Shown: in pieces, positions 27,288 through 36,075 of the stretch
Layout: every line of letters starts with the position of its first letter
How positions within the stretch are numbered: the first letter of the stretch is position 1
Source of the DNA: Xanthomonas cissicola
GTDB taxonomy: Bacteria > Pseudomonadota > Gammaproteobacteria > Xanthomonadales > Xanthomonadaceae
Assembly (NCBI RefSeq): GCF_008801575.1
Contig: NZ_VZPL01000018.1
Location: 1-64,000, forward strand
DNA length: 64,000 bases
Direction: 5' to 3'
Translations under genes and position numbers: made by a program
Notes under the pieces: generated by a model
Seen by the model: the letters and a program-made list of their open reading frames with translations, nothing else
Told to the model about the DNA's origin: nothing
Databases searched by the model: none

Positions 27288-28634
27288 ATGGGTGATTTCA
27301 TCGGTTCGGTCTGGTGGATGATCGTCAGCCTGGGCGTGTTGGTGACCTTTCACGAATTCGGGCATTTCTGGGTCGCGCGGCGCTGCGGCGTCAAGGTGCT
27401 GCGCTTTTCGGTGGGCTTCGGCAAACCGTTGTGGATGCGCCGCGACCGCCACGGCACCGAGTTCGTGGTTGCCGCGATTCCGCTGGGCGGCTACGTCAAA
27501 ATGCTCGACGAGCGCGAAGGCGACGTGCATCCGGCCGAGCAGGACCAAGCTTTCAATCGCAAGACCGTGTGGCAGCGCATCGCGATCGTCGCGGCGGGCC
27601 CCGTCGCCAATCTGTTGCTGTGCATGGCGATGCTGTGGGCGATGTTCGTGGTAGGCAAGCAGGATTATTCGGCAACCGTCGGCCGCGCCGATGGCCTGGC
27701 CGCCGAAGCCGGGCTGACGCCAGGCGAGCGCATCGTACGCATCGACGGCCGCAGCGTGAGCAGCTGGAGCGACGCCAGCATGCAGCTCACCACTGCGGCA
27801 ATGGACAGGCGCGATGTCCGCGTCCTGACTGCCTCTGACACTGCGAGCAGCAGCGAACACACCTTGCGCTTGTCGCAGTTGCCGGTCGGTTTCGACGAAC
27901 GCCGCGTGGCCGCCCTGGCCGGCATCGGCTGGCAATTCATGCTGCAGCCACCGGTGATCGCCGAAGTGGTGAAGGGCTCGGTGGCCGATGGCCTGCTCAA
28001 GCCGGGCGACCGCATCGTGGCCATCGACGGCCAGCCGATCCGCTCGGCCGAAGACATCATTCCGCAGGTGCAGGCGTTGGGCGCCCACGGCGGGCCGGGC
28101 ATGATCGAGGTGGCGCGCGGCGAAGACCGGCTGGCGCTGGAAATCGCCCCACGCAAGTCGCCACATGGCCAATGGATGATCGGCGTGCGTCCGGCCGCCG
28201 CTCCGGCTCCGGAATACGACAGCCGCCAGCAGTACGGGCTGTTCGCCGCCGTGCCGGCCGCGATCCGCGAAACCGGCCGGATGACCGCCGATTCGCTGGG
28301 CATGATGAAGCGCATGCTGACCGGCCAGGCCTCGGTCAAGAACATCTCCGGCCCGGTCACCATTGCGCGCGCTGCCAATGCCTCGGCCGAACGCGGGCTC
28401 GACTGGTTCCTGTATTTTCTTGGGCTGCTGTCGCTGAGCCTTGCGATCATCAACCTGATGCCCATCCCGATCTTGGACGGTGGGCATCTGCTGTATTACC
28501 TTATCGAGTTGATCAAGGGCAGCCCGATCAGCGAACGGGCCATGATTGCCGGACAATACGTCGGCCTGGCGGTCCTGGCCGGGTTGATGGGACTGGCGTT
28601 CTACAACGACATCCTCGGCCTGGTTCCACGATGA
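27288..28634 (+). CDS. rseP: Site-2 intramembrane zinc protease RseP
   Basis: RseP cuts the anti-sigma factor RseA inside the membrane after DegS and clears signal peptides. It has 448 residues (E. coli 450). HEFGH at residues 22-26 is the zinc site in the first membrane helix. Two PDZ domains lie in the periplasmic loop (GLTPGERIVRIDGRSV, GLLKPGDRIVAIDGQPI). NLMPIPILDGGHLLYYL is the second active-site motif with the metal-binding Asp. It directly precedes bamA, linking envelope stress control to barrel assembly. Confidence 0.96.
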   Translation: MGDFIGSVWWMIVSLGVLVTFHEFGHFWVARRCGVKVLRFSVGFGKPLWMRRDRHGTEFVVAAIPLGGYVKMLDEREGDVHPAEQDQAFNRKTVWQRIAIVAAGPVANLLLCMAMLWAMFVVGKQDYSATVGRADGLAAEAGLTPGERIVRIDGRSVSSWSDASMQLTTAAMDRRDVRVLTASDTASSSEHTLRLSQLPVGFDERRVAALAGIGWQFMLQPPVIAEVVKGSVADGLLKPGDRIVAIDGQPIRSAEDIIPQVQALGAHGGPGMIEVARGEDRLALEIAPRKSPHGQWMIGVRPAAAPAPEYDSRQQYGLFAAVPAAIRETGRMTADSLGMMKRMLTGQASVKNISGPVTIARAANASAERGLDWFLYFLGLLSLSLAIINLMPIPILDGGHLLYYLIELIKGSPISERAMIAGQYVGLAVLAGLMGLAFYNDILGLVPR

Positions 28635-28717
28635 AGCTGCTCCACTCTTTCCGCCTGTTGTCGTCGTCATACGCCGGCATCCAGCAACACCCGAATACGA
28701 CTCCAACCGGATGTGAC

Positions 28718-31084
28718 ATGACGCGTCTTCCCACTCGCCGCCTGCTTGCCCTCGCTCTTGCCGCCGGCCTCAGCCTGCCGGCCGTTGCTCTGGCCGTCGA
28801 GCCGTTCGTTGCCAGCGACATTCGCGTCGACGGCCTGCAGCGCATCGCCTCCGGCACCGTCTTCACCTATCTGCCGGTGAACCGCGGCGACACCGTGGAC
28901 GATGCAAAGGTGGCCGACGCGATCCGGGCGCTCTACCGCACCGGCTTCTTCGAGGACGTGCAGCTGGACCGCCAGGGCAACATCCTGGTGATCACGGTCA
29001 AGGAGCGCCCGGCGATCAACAAGCTCACCGTGACCGGCAACAAGGACATCAAGTCCGAGGAACTGCTCAAGGGCCTGGGTGACATCGGCCTGTCCGAGGG
29101 CGGCACCTTCGATCGCCTGAGCCTGGACCGCGTGACCCAGGAACTGACCCGCCAGTACAACAACCGCGGCAAGTACAACGTGGAAATCACCCCGACGGTG
29201 AGCCCGCTGGACCGTAACCGCGTCGACGTGGCCATCGCGATCAAGGAAGGCAAGGCGGCCAAGATCCGCCATGTCAACCTGATCGGTACGGAAAAGTTCG
29301 CCAACGAGGACATCCTGGACAACTGGGAATCCAAGGAGCACAACTGGGCCTCGTGGTACCGCCGCGACGATCAGTACTCCAAGGAAAAGATGTCCGGCGA
29401 CCTGGAAAAGCTCAACTCCTGGTACCTGGACCGCGGCTATGTCGACTTCAGCATCGACTCCACCCAGGTCTCGATCAGCCCCGACAAGCGCGATATGTTC
29501 ATCAGCGCCGGCGTCACCGAGGGTGAGCAGTACAAGATTTCCGAAATCAAGGTCACCGGCGACACCGTGCTGCCGCAGGCCGACATCGAGCGCCTGGTGA
29601 TCCCCAAGGCCGGTGACATCTTCTCGCGTGCGCTGCTGGAGTACACCTCCGATGCGATCACCAACACGCTGAGCAACGTCGGTTACGCGTTCGCCAAGGT
29701 CAACCCGATCCCGACGCCGAATCGCGAGGACCGCACCGTGGCAGTGAACCTGCAGGTGGTACCCGGACCGCGCGTGACCGTGCGCCGCATCCTCTACAAG
29801 GGCAACAGCCGCACCTCCGACGAAGTGTTGCGCCGCGAAATGCGTCAGTTCGAGAACACCTGGTACTCGCAGGCGGCGATCGACCGTTCCAAGATCCGTC
29901 TGCAGCGGTTGGGCTACTTCGAAAGCGTGGATGTGGAAACGCCCGCGGTGCCCGGCAGCAACGACCAGGTCGACGTGGTCTACAACGTCAAGGAGACCAC
30001 CTCCGGCAGCTTCGTGTTCGGCCTGGGTTACTCGCAGAGCTTCGGTGTGACCACCTCGGTGCAGTTGTCGCAGAACAACTTCCTGGGCGGTGGTAACCGC
30101 GTGGCAGTGGAAGCCTCGCGCAGCAGCTATCAGCAGCGCTACGCGTTCTCCTACACCAACCCGTTCTTTACCGACGACGGCGTGTCGCTGGGCTACAACC
30201 TGTCCTGGCGTGCACTGGATTATTCGGACTTCAACACCGCGCAATTCAACAGCAAGAACGGTTCGGCGCAGGTGGTGTTCGGTGTGCCGATCACCGAAAA
30301 CGACACCGTCTCGGCGATGGTGGGTATCGACAGCAACCAGATCACCACTTTCGCGGGCACCACACCGCAGGCGATCATCGACTACATCAATGCGATCGGC
30401 ACGCGCACCTTCCATGCCTGGCGCACCGAGCTGGGCTGGGCACGCGACACCCGCAACGACTTCTTCATGCCGACCCGCGGCATGTACCAGCGTGTGGGTC
30501 TGGAGACCACCCTGCCCGGCTCCACGGTCGAGTACTACAAGCTCAACTACCAGATCTCCAACTACTGGCCGATCATTCCGGCGCTGGTGTTGAACACGCG
30601 CTTCGAACTGGGCTACGGCGACAGTTACGGGAAGGACAGCACCCGCGTGCTGACCAACCCGGATGGCAGCACCCGCACGGTCACCGCCACCGGCCTGCCG
30701 TTCTACGAGAACTTCTACGCCGGCGGCACCAATTCGGTCCGTGGCTTCGAAGACAACACCCTGGGCCCGCGTTCGGAAGCGATCAATGGCTATACCCGCG
30801 GCCAGCCGCTGGGCGGGTCGTTCAAGACGGTGGGCTCGGTGGAAATGTATTTCCCAAAGCTGTTCGACAGCCCGTCGGCGCGCGTTTCGGCATTCGTCGA
30901 CTTCGGCAACGTGTACAACGGCGTGGACAACTTCAAGGCCAACGAGTTGCGCGCCTCCACCGGTGTGGCGCTGTTGTGGCGCGCGCCGGTCGGCCCCATT
31001 TCGATCAGCTATGCATTCCCGCTGAAGAAGGAAGACAACGACGAGATCGAGCGTCTGCAGTTCACCTTCGGCGGCCAGTTCTAA
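28718..31084 (+). CDS. bamA: Outer-membrane protein assembly factor BamA
   Basis: BamA is the core of the BAM complex that inserts beta-barrel proteins. It has 788 residues (E. coli 810). A signal peptide (LALAAGLSLPAVALA) is followed by five POTRA domains, residues about 25-425 (DIRVDGLQRIASGTVF opens the first). The 16-strand barrel follows, with the conserved loop-6 motif VRGFEDNTLGPR and the C-terminal FTFGGQF. ATG 28718 gives the clean signal peptide. An ATG at 28631 overlapping the rseP stop would add 29 residues and is less likely. A strong hairpin terminator follows. Confidence 0.96.
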   Translation: MTRLPTRRLLALALAAGLSLPAVALAVEPFVASDIRVDGLQRIASGTVFTYLPVNRGDTVDDAKVADAIRALYRTGFFEDVQLDRQGNILVITVKERPAINKLTVTGNKDIKSEELLKGLGDIGLSEGGTFDRLSLDRVTQELTRQYNNRGKYNVEITPTVSPLDRNRVDVAIAIKEGKAAKIRHVNLIGTEKFANEDILDNWESKEHNWASWYRRDDQYSKEKMSGDLEKLNSWYLDRGYVDFSIDSTQVSISPDKRDMFISAGVTEGEQYKISEIKVTGDTVLPQADIERLVIPKAGDIFSRALLEYTSDAITNTLSNVGYAFAKVNPIPTPNREDRTVAVNLQVVPGPRVTVRRILYKGNSRTSDEVLRREMRQFENTWYSQAAIDRSKIRLQRLGYFESVDVETPAVPGSNDQVDVVYNVKETTSGSFVFGLGYSQSFGVTTSVQLSQNNFLGGGNRVAVEASRSSYQQRYAFSYTNPFFTDDGVSLGYNLSWRALDYSDFNTAQFNSKNGSAQVVFGVPITENDTVSAMVGIDSNQITTFAGTTPQAIIDYINAIGTRTFHAWRTELGWARDTRNDFFMPTRGMYQRVGLETTLPGSTVEYYKLNYQISNYWPIIPALVLNTRFELGYGDSYGKDSTRVLTNPDGSTRTVTATGLPFYENFYAGGTNSVRGFEDNTLGPRSEAINGYTRGQPLGGSFKTVGSVEMYFPKLFDSPSARVSAFVDFGNVYNGVDNFKANELRASTGVALLWRAPVGPISISYAFPLKKEDNDEIERLQFTFGGQF

Positions 31085-31097
31085 GATTGGCACGCGA

Positions 31098-31133
31098 AAC
31101 AATGGCGGCCCGGACGCCCGGGCCGCCATTGTT
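31098..31133. terminator. Bidirectional hairpin terminator after bamA
   Basis: A 16-base perfect stem (31098-31113 with 31118-31133) has a four-base loop. Its core is CAATGGCGGCCCGG and its complement. It lies between the convergent bamA and a small secreted-peptide gene. The flanks are A-rich on the left and T/G-rich on the right (ttgttt), so it can stop both transcripts. Confidence 0.85.
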
Positions 31134-31160
31134 GTTTGAACATCCTGGTAGGAAACAGCG

Positions 31161-31352
31161 TTAGAAGTAGTTGTTCCAGACATTGCCCAGGCAGGTGGCG
31201 GTGGCGCCCCAATCGGATGCGTCCACGCACTGCACTTGCTGGTCCCAGAAGCTCAGAGCGTTGGTGCGCTGCTGTGCGAAATCGTCGGCCGATGCACTGG
31301 TGACTGCGCCCAGCAGGATCACGCTACCGAAAATGGAGAGAACAGTTTTCAT
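31161..31352 (-). CDS. Small secreted peptide, unknown function
   Basis: This 63-residue product has a clear signal peptide (MKTVLSIFGSVILLGAV then TSASA) and a mature part of about 41 residues. That part has two cysteines in QCVDASDWGATATCLGN, able to form one disulfide, and an aromatic end WNNYF. ATG 31352 has a strong AGGAAG six bases upstream, which argues for a real gene. It occupies the bamA-lpxD gap where enterics carry the periplasmic chaperone gene skp, but on the opposite strand and without similarity to Skp. I do not recognise a family. Confidence 0.7.
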   Translation of the reverse strand: MKTVLSIFGSVILLGAVTSASADDFAQQRTNALSFWDQQVQCVDASDWGATATCLGNVWNNYF

Positions 31353-31480
31353 ATGTTTCTTCCTGGGTTCGCCGCATCGTTGCGGCCCGGCAAGCAATAC
31401 GCTCGATTGTTTAGCCAACTCTTGACGACGTTTTCGAGCTGTTAAACCAGCCACTTATCGTTTACGCGAGGTTTACCCTG

Positions 31481-32494
31481 ATGCGATTGACCGCCAGTGC
31501 GATTGCCGAACAATTCGGGTTGACCGTCGTCGGTGACGGCACCACCGAAGTCAGCGGCGTCGCCACCCTGGCCCATGCAGGCGCAGGCCAGCTGAGCTTC
31601 CTGTCCAACCCGCGCTATCGTCCGCAACTGGCCGACACCCAGGCCGCTGTCGTGGTGCTGCGTGCCGACGATGCCGACGCCGCCAAAGGCACCGCGCTGG
31701 TCGCCAAGGACCCGTATACCGCGTTCGCCAAGATCGCCGCGCTGTTCGATGTGGCACCGGTGCGCGAACCGGGCATCCATGCCTCTGCGGTGATCGACCC
31801 GACCGCCCAGGTCTCGGCCACCGCGCATGTCGGTCCGTTCGTCAGCATCGGCGCGCGTAGTCGCGTGGGCGATGGCTGCGTGATCGGTACCGGCAGCATC
31901 ATTGGCGAGGACTGCGTGGTGGACGCCGGCAGCGAGCTGCTTGCCCGCGTCACCCTGGTCACCCGCGTGCGGCTGGGCAAGCGCGTGCGCATCCACCCTG
32001 GTGCGGTGATCGGCGCCGATGGCTTCGGCCTGGCCATGGATGCCGGGCACTGGATCAAGGTGCCGCAGCTCGGCGGTGTGGTCATCGGCGACGACTGCGA
32101 AATCGGCGCCAACACCTGCATCGACCGCGGCGCGCTGGAAGACACCGTGCTGGAAGAAGACGTGCGCGTGGACAACCTGGTGCAGATCGCGCACAACTGC
32201 CGGATCGGCGCGCACAGTGCGATTGCTGGCTGCACCGGCATTGCCGGTAGCGCCAAGATCGGCCGTTACTGCCTGCTGGGTGGGCATGTCGGCGTGTTCG
32301 GCCACCTGGAGATCTGCGACAAGGTGGTGATCACCGGCAAGTCTGTCGTGCGTAATTCCATCCATGAGCCGGGCGAGTATTCGTCCGGCACCCCTCTCAC
32401 CGACAATCGCACGTGGCGCAAAAACGCCGCGCGCTTCAAGCAGCTTGATGTGCTCGCTAGGCGCATCCTGGCTGTGGGCAAGGAGAAAGAATGA
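31481..32494 (+). CDS. lpxD: UDP-3-O-acylglucosamine N-acyltransferase
   Basis: LpxD adds the second 3-hydroxyacyl chain (N-linked) to UDP-glucosamine in lipid A synthesis. It has 337 residues (E. coli 341). An N-terminal uridine-binding domain (TLAHAGAGQLSFLSNPRY) is followed by hexapeptide repeats forming a left-handed beta-helix, with the catalytic-His region NLVQIAHNCRIGAHSAIAG and a C-terminal helix. GAGG is upstream of ATG 31481. It overlaps fabZ in ATGA and begins the lpxD-fabZ-lpxA-lpxB-rnhB run. Confidence 0.96.
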   Translation: MRLTASAIAEQFGLTVVGDGTTEVSGVATLAHAGAGQLSFLSNPRYRPQLADTQAAVVVLRADDADAAKGTALVAKDPYTAFAKIAALFDVAPVREPGIHASAVIDPTAQVSATAHVGPFVSIGARSRVGDGCVIGTGSIIGEDCVVDAGSELLARVTLVTRVRLGKRVRIHPGAVIGADGFGLAMDAGHWIKVPQLGGVVIGDDCEIGANTCIDRGALEDTVLEEDVRVDNLVQIAHNCRIGAHSAIAGCTGIAGSAKIGRYCLLGGHVGVFGHLEICDKVVITGKSVVRNSIHEPGEYSSGTPLTDNRTWRKNAARFKQLDVLARRILAVGKEKE

Positions 32495-32949
32495 GCCACC
32501 ACGTTTACGAACTGCCGATCGACGTCAGTCAGATCCAGACGCTGCTCCCGCACCGTTACCCGTTTCTGCTGGTCGACCGCATCCTCGAACTCGATCTTGA
32601 AACCAAGTGGATCGTGGCGCAGAAGAACGTCAGCATCAACGAGCCGTTCTTCCAGGGCCATTTTCCGAACCGTCCGGTCATGCCTGGCGTGCTGATCATC
32701 GAGGCGCTGGCGCAGGTCGGCGGCGTAATGACCCAGCTCGGCCTGGGCCGCGATGCCTTGTCGCAGCTGTTCTATATGGTCAAGGTGGACAAGGCCCGCT
32801 TCAACAAGCAGGTGGTGCCGGGCGACGTGTTGATCATGGAAGTGCAGATGAAGCGCCTGATCCGCAATGTGGGATGCTTCTACGGCGAAGCCAAGGTCGA
32901 TGGCGAAGTGGTGGCCAGTGCCGAGTTGATGTGCGCCGGCGCCAGGTAA
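32491..32949 (+). CDS. fabZ: 3-hydroxyacyl-ACP dehydratase FabZ
   Basis: This hot-dog-fold enzyme dehydrates 3-hydroxyacyl-ACP during fatty acid elongation. It competes with LpxA/LpxD for the same 3-hydroxyacyl-ACP pool, so its place between lpxD and lpxA is functional. It has 152 residues. [13 protein letters not shown] and the catalytic motif [20 protein letters not shown], with the active-site His and Glu, are complete. It is translationally coupled to lpxD. Confidence 0.97.
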   Translation: MSHHVYELPIDVSQIQTLLPHRYPFLLVDRILELDLETKWIVAQKNVSINEPFFQGHFPNRPVMPGVLIIEALAQVGGVMTQLGLGRDALSQLFYMVKVDKARFNKQVVPGDVLIMEVQMKRLIRNVGCFYGEAKVDGEVVASAELMCAGAR

Positions 32950-32974
32950 TCACCCGCTTTCGGAGTAAGACACG

Positions 32975-33766
32975 ATGCGCGATTCAACACCTTTGATTCA
33001 TCCGACGGCGGTCATCGATCCATCGGCAACGCTGGCGGACGACGTCCGCGTCGGCGCCTTCTCGCTGATCGGCGCCGATGTGCAGATCGGGGCGGGCACC
33101 GAGGTGGGGCCCCATTGCTCGATCCACGGCCCGACCCGGATCGGTCGCAACAACCGCTTCATCGGCCATGCCGCGATCGGCGGCGAACCGCAGGACAAGA
33201 AGTACGCCGGCGAACGGACCGAATTGGTGATCGGCGACGGCAACGTGATCCGCGAATTCGTCACCATCAATCGCGGCACCGGCGGCGGTGGCGGCATCAC
33301 CGTGGTCGGCAACGACAACTGGATGCTGGCCTATACGCACGTGGCGCACGACTGCCATGTGGGCAACCACTGCGTGTTCTCCAACAACACCACGCTGGCC
33401 GGCCACGTCACCGTCGGCGACTACGTGATCATCAGCGGTTTTGCCGGCGCACATCAGTTCTGCCGTATCGGCGCGCACGCCTTCCTGGGCATGGGCGCGC
33501 TGACCAACGGCGACGTCCCGCCGTTCACCATGGTAGGCAGCGAATCGCTGGGACGTCCGCGCGGCATCAATAGCGAAGGGCTCAAGCGCCGCGGTTTCGA
33601 CGCCGAACGCATCACCGCGATCAAGCGCGCCTACCGCACGCTGTACGTGGCCGGCCTGCCGCTGGCAGATGCCAAGCTGCAGCTGGCCGAACAGGCCAAG
33701 AGCAGCGACGATGTGCGCGGGATGCTCGAGTTCATCGAAGCAGCAGAACGGCCCTTGTTGCGATGA
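32975..33766 (+). CDS. lpxA: UDP-N-acetylglucosamine O-acyltransferase
   Basis: LpxA catalyses the first step of lipid A synthesis, transferring a 3-hydroxyacyl chain from ACP to UDP-GlcNAc. It has 263 residues (E. coli 262). Hexapeptide repeats start at [35 protein letters not shown] contains the catalytic His; [12 protein letters not shown] is the conserved C-terminal helix entry. The stop overlaps the lpxB start in ATGA, and the repeat inside lpxB begins two bases later. Confidence 0.97.
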   Translation: MRDSTPLIHPTAVIDPSATLADDVRVGAFSLIGADVQIGAGTEVGPHCSIHGPTRIGRNNRFIGHAAIGGEPQDKKYAGERTELVIGDGNVIREFVTINRGTGGGGGITVVGNDNWMLAYTHVAHDCHVGNHCVFSNNTTLAGHVTVGDYVIISGFAGAHQFCRIGAHAFLGMGALTNGDVPPFTMVGSESLGRPRGINSEGLKRRGFDAERITAIKRAYRTLYVAGLPLADAKLQLAEQAKSSDDVRGMLEFIEAAERPLLR

Positions 33767-35082
33767 AGGGAATTGGGAATCGGGAGTCGGGAATCGTGGA
33801 CGGCCAGCGCAACGGCGCGTCGGTCGGCAGCGTTACGACTGCGCTACCGATTCCCGATTCCCCGTTCCCGATTCCCGGTGCGCGCAAGCGCGCACCTCGC
33901 ATCGCGCTGATCGCCGGCGAGGCCTCTGGCGACATTCTCGGCGCGGGGCTGATCGAGCAATTGCGGTTGCGCTATCCGAATGCCGAATTCGTGGGCATCG
34001 GTGGCGATGCGATGCGTGGCGTCGGTTGCCAGACCTGGTTCGATGCCAGCGAGCTGGCGGTGATGGGCCTGACCGAGGTGCTGCGGCATTTGCCGCGCCT
34101 GCTCAAGCTGCGCAGCGCGTTCCGCGAGCGGGTGCTGGCGTGGAAGCCGGACGTGTTCATCGGCATCGACGCGCCGGATTTCAATCTGCCGGTGGAACGC
34201 TGGCTCAAGCAGCGCGGGATCAAGACCGTGCACTACGTCAGCCCGTCGGTGTGGGCGTGGCGCGAGAAGCGTGCCGAAAAAATCGGCGTCAGCGCCGATC
34301 TGGTGCTGTGCCTGTTTCCGATGGAGCCGCCGATCTATGCCAAGCATGGCGTGGACGCCCGCTTTGTCGGCCACCCGATGGCCGACGATATCGCCTACCA
34401 GGCCGACCGCGCAGCGGCGCGCGCAACGCTGGGCCTCTCCGCCTCCAGCACCGTCCTGGCAGTGTTGCCAGGCAGCCGGCGCGGCGAAATCAGCCGGCTC
34501 GGCGACACCTTTTTCCAGGCGGCCTGGCTGGTGTCCGAGCACCTGCCCAATCTGCACGTGCTGGTACCGGCCGCTAATCCGGGCTGCAAGCAACTGCTGG
34601 CCGAGCAGCTGTCACGCTCGTCGCTGCCGGTGATGCGCTCGCATCTGCTCGACGGCCAGGCGCGCACCGCCATGCTGGCCGCCGACGTGGTGCTGCTGGC
34701 CTCCGGCACCGCCACGCTGGAAGCGATGCTGGTCAAGCGCCCGATGGTGGTGGGCTACAAGGTCGCTCCGCTCACCTACCGTATCGTCAAGCTGCTGGGC
34801 CTGCTCAAGGTCAACCGCTACGCCCTGCCCAATATCCTGGCCAATGACGACCTGGCGCCGGAACTGATGCAGGACGACTGCACCCCCGAGCGACTGTGCG
34901 TGGCACTGCTGGACTGGTTCAAACACCCCGACAAGGTCGCCGCCCTGCAGCCGCGCTACCTGGCCCTGCATGCGCAGTTGCGCCGCGATGCGTCGGCGCG
35001 GGCAGCGGATGCGGTGGCTGGGCTGCTGTCGCAGCGCGAATCGGGAATGGAGAATCGGGAATCGGCAGGAGCCGGCGCATGA
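33763..35082 (+). CDS. lpxB: Lipid A disaccharide synthase with repeat-encoded ends
   Basis: This glycosyltransferase condenses UDP-2,3-diacylglucosamine with lipid X. The conserved body starts at [19 protein letters not shown] (about residue 46) and includes [16 protein letters not shown] and [14 protein letters not shown]. In total it has 439 residues (E. coli 382). The extra N-terminal residues 3-38 are encoded by a paired genomic repeat (KGIGNRESG and [11 protein letters not shown]); the C-terminal [14 protein letters not shown] comes from another copy. ATG 33763 overlaps the lpxA stop, and only a GTG (codon 12) lies between it and the conserved body, so at least the C-rich arm of the repeat must be translated. 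Confidence 0.95.
   Translation: MKGIGNRESGIVDGQRNGASVGSVTTALPIPDSPFPIPGARKRAPRIALIAGEASGDILGAGLIEQLRLRYPNAEFVGIGGDAMRGVGCQTWFDASELAVMGLTEVLRHLPRLLKLRSAFRERVLAWKPDVFIGIDAPDFNLPVERWLKQRGIKTVHYVSPSVWAWREKRAEKIGVSADLVLCLFPMEPPIYAKHGVDARFVGHPMADDIAYQADRAAARATLGLSASSTVLAVLPGSRRGEISRLGDTFFQAAWLVSEHLPNLHVLVPAANPGCKQLLAEQLSRSSLPVMRSHLLDGQARTAMLAADVVLLASGTATLEAMLVKRPMVVGYKVAPLTYRIVKLLGLLKVNRYALPNILANDDLAPELMQDDCTPERLCVALLDWFKHPDKVAALQPRYLALHAQLRRDASARAADAVAGLLSQRESGMENRESAGAGA
33768..33878. repeat. Paired repeat, copy 3, inside the lpxB 5' end
   Basis: The left arm at 33768-33796 (gggaattgggaatcgggagt...) and the right arm at 33848-33878 (cgattcccgattccccgttc...) are imperfect reverse complements around a 51-base centre. 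The whole element is in frame with lpxB. It starts right after the lpxA stop and supplies nearly all residues of LpxB before the conserved domain. Confidence 0.8.
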
Positions 35083-35170
35083 GGCGCTCTACCTCCAATG
35101 GCGCGGTTGTCGTTCCGGCGACGCAGGACGGGCTTTTCCACGATTCCCCATTCCCCATTCCCGATTCCCG
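35038..35170. repeat. Paired repeat, copy 4, across the lpxB-rnhB junction
   Basis: The left arm at 35038-35065 (gaatcgggaatggagaatcg...) encodes part of the LpxB C terminus. The right arm at 35141-35170 (cgattccccattccccattc...) encodes [11 protein letters not shown] of RnhB. The 75-base centre holds the ATGA stop-start overlap, so both reading frames pass through the element without a break. Confidence 0.8.
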
Positions 35171-35813
35171 CCTGATCGCCGGTGTCGACGAAGCTGGCCG
35201 CGGCCCACTGGCCGGGCCGGTGGCCGTGGCCGCCGTGGTGTTCGACCCCGGCAAGCCGCGCATCAATGGGCTGGACGATTCCAAGCAGCTCACGGCCGAG
35301 CGGCGCGAGCAGCTGTATGCGCGCATCGTCGACCAGGCGCTGGCGTGGTCGGTGGTGTTGATCGACAGCGAAGAGATCGACCGCATCAATATCTACCAGG
35401 CGACCATGCTCGGCATGCGGCGCGCAGTGGAAGGCGTGGCGCATGTGGCCGGGTTCGCGCGTATCGACGGCAACCGCGTGCCCAAGGGGCTGCCCTGCCC
35501 GGCCGAGGCATTGATCGGTGGCGACGCGTTGGACCGCGCCATCATGGCCGCCTCGATCGTGGCCAAGGTGACACGCGACCGGCTGATGCACGAACTGCAC
35601 ACGCGCCACCCGGAATATCGCTTCGATCAGCACAAGGGTTACAGCACGCCGGTGCATCTGGCCGCGTTGCAAACCCACGGGCCATGCCCGCACCATCGGC
35701 GCAGTTTTGCGCCGGTGCGTCTGGCGCTGCAAGGCCGTGAAGGCCTGGAACCGGATCCCGGGACTCGGGACCTGGAGCAGTTGCAGGTCGGGCAACTGGT
35801 TGCGCCGCTGTAA
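35079..35813 (+). CDS. rnhB: Ribonuclease HII with repeat-derived N terminus
   Basis: RNase HII removes RNA, including single ribonucleotides, from DNA hybrids. It has 244 residues (E. coli 198). The conserved domain begins [22 protein letters not shown] with the catalytic DE pair; [27 protein letters not shown] (catalytic Asp) and [10 protein letters not shown] complete it. The first about 33 residues are extra, and [10 protein letters not shown] within them is encoded by a repeat arm. The C-terminal tail [11 protein letters not shown] is encoded by a related GGGACTCGGGAC motif. ATG 35079 overlaps the lpxB stop and has AGGAG upstream. Confidence 0.95.
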   Translation: MRRSTSNGAVVVPATQDGLFHDSPFPIPDSRLIAGVDEAGRGPLAGPVAVAAVVFDPGKPRINGLDDSKQLTAERREQLYARIVDQALAWSVVLIDSEEIDRINIYQATMLGMRRAVEGVAHVAGFARIDGNRVPKGLPCPAEALIGGDALDRAIMAASIVAKVTRDRLMHELHTRHPEYRFDQHKGYSTPVHLAALQTHGPCPHHRRSFAPVRLALQGREGLEPDPGTRDLEQLQVGQLVAPL

Positions 35814-36007
35814 GAGACGCCAGGGTCGGCATCGGCGTGTCCGGCTGCGCGTCGGAGCCTGAACAGCCGCACATCGCGTGCCGTGCGCAGTAGCTCCAGG
35901 CACACATCATTCCACTCGTCTCGGCCCTGCAGTCCTCCGATGCCTGTGCAGCGCCGGCCCAGCACGCGATTGACCGCCCTTCCGGGTCCCCGGTCCCGTG
36001 TCCCGCC
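35753..36007. repeat. Possible divergent paired repeat (GGGACTCGGGAC type)
   Basis: The left motif at 35753-35774 (ggatcccgggactcgggacc...) is inside the rnhB 3' end. The right motif at 35982-36007 (ccgggtccccggtcccgtgt...) lies 70 bases before dnaE. The arms are partly complementary and follow the same left/right plan as the GGGAATCGGG family but with ACTC/ACC in place of AATC/AAT. The 207-base centre is longer than in the other copies, so the pairing may be coincidental. Confidence 0.45.
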
Positions 36008-36075
36008 CCCCGCTGTCAAGCCTTGTTCGCCCCCGCCCCCGCCGGTACCCTGACCGCGCATTATTCCGGTCCCGC

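Noticed and set aside
28172-28717. Upstream extension of the bamA frame overlapping rseP
   Set aside because: The extension translates RseP codons out of frame; the signal peptide begins at 28718.
28667-31183. 838-codon open frame opposite bamA
   Set aside because: Antisense shadow of BamA codons; the real protein on the + strand is complete and conserved.
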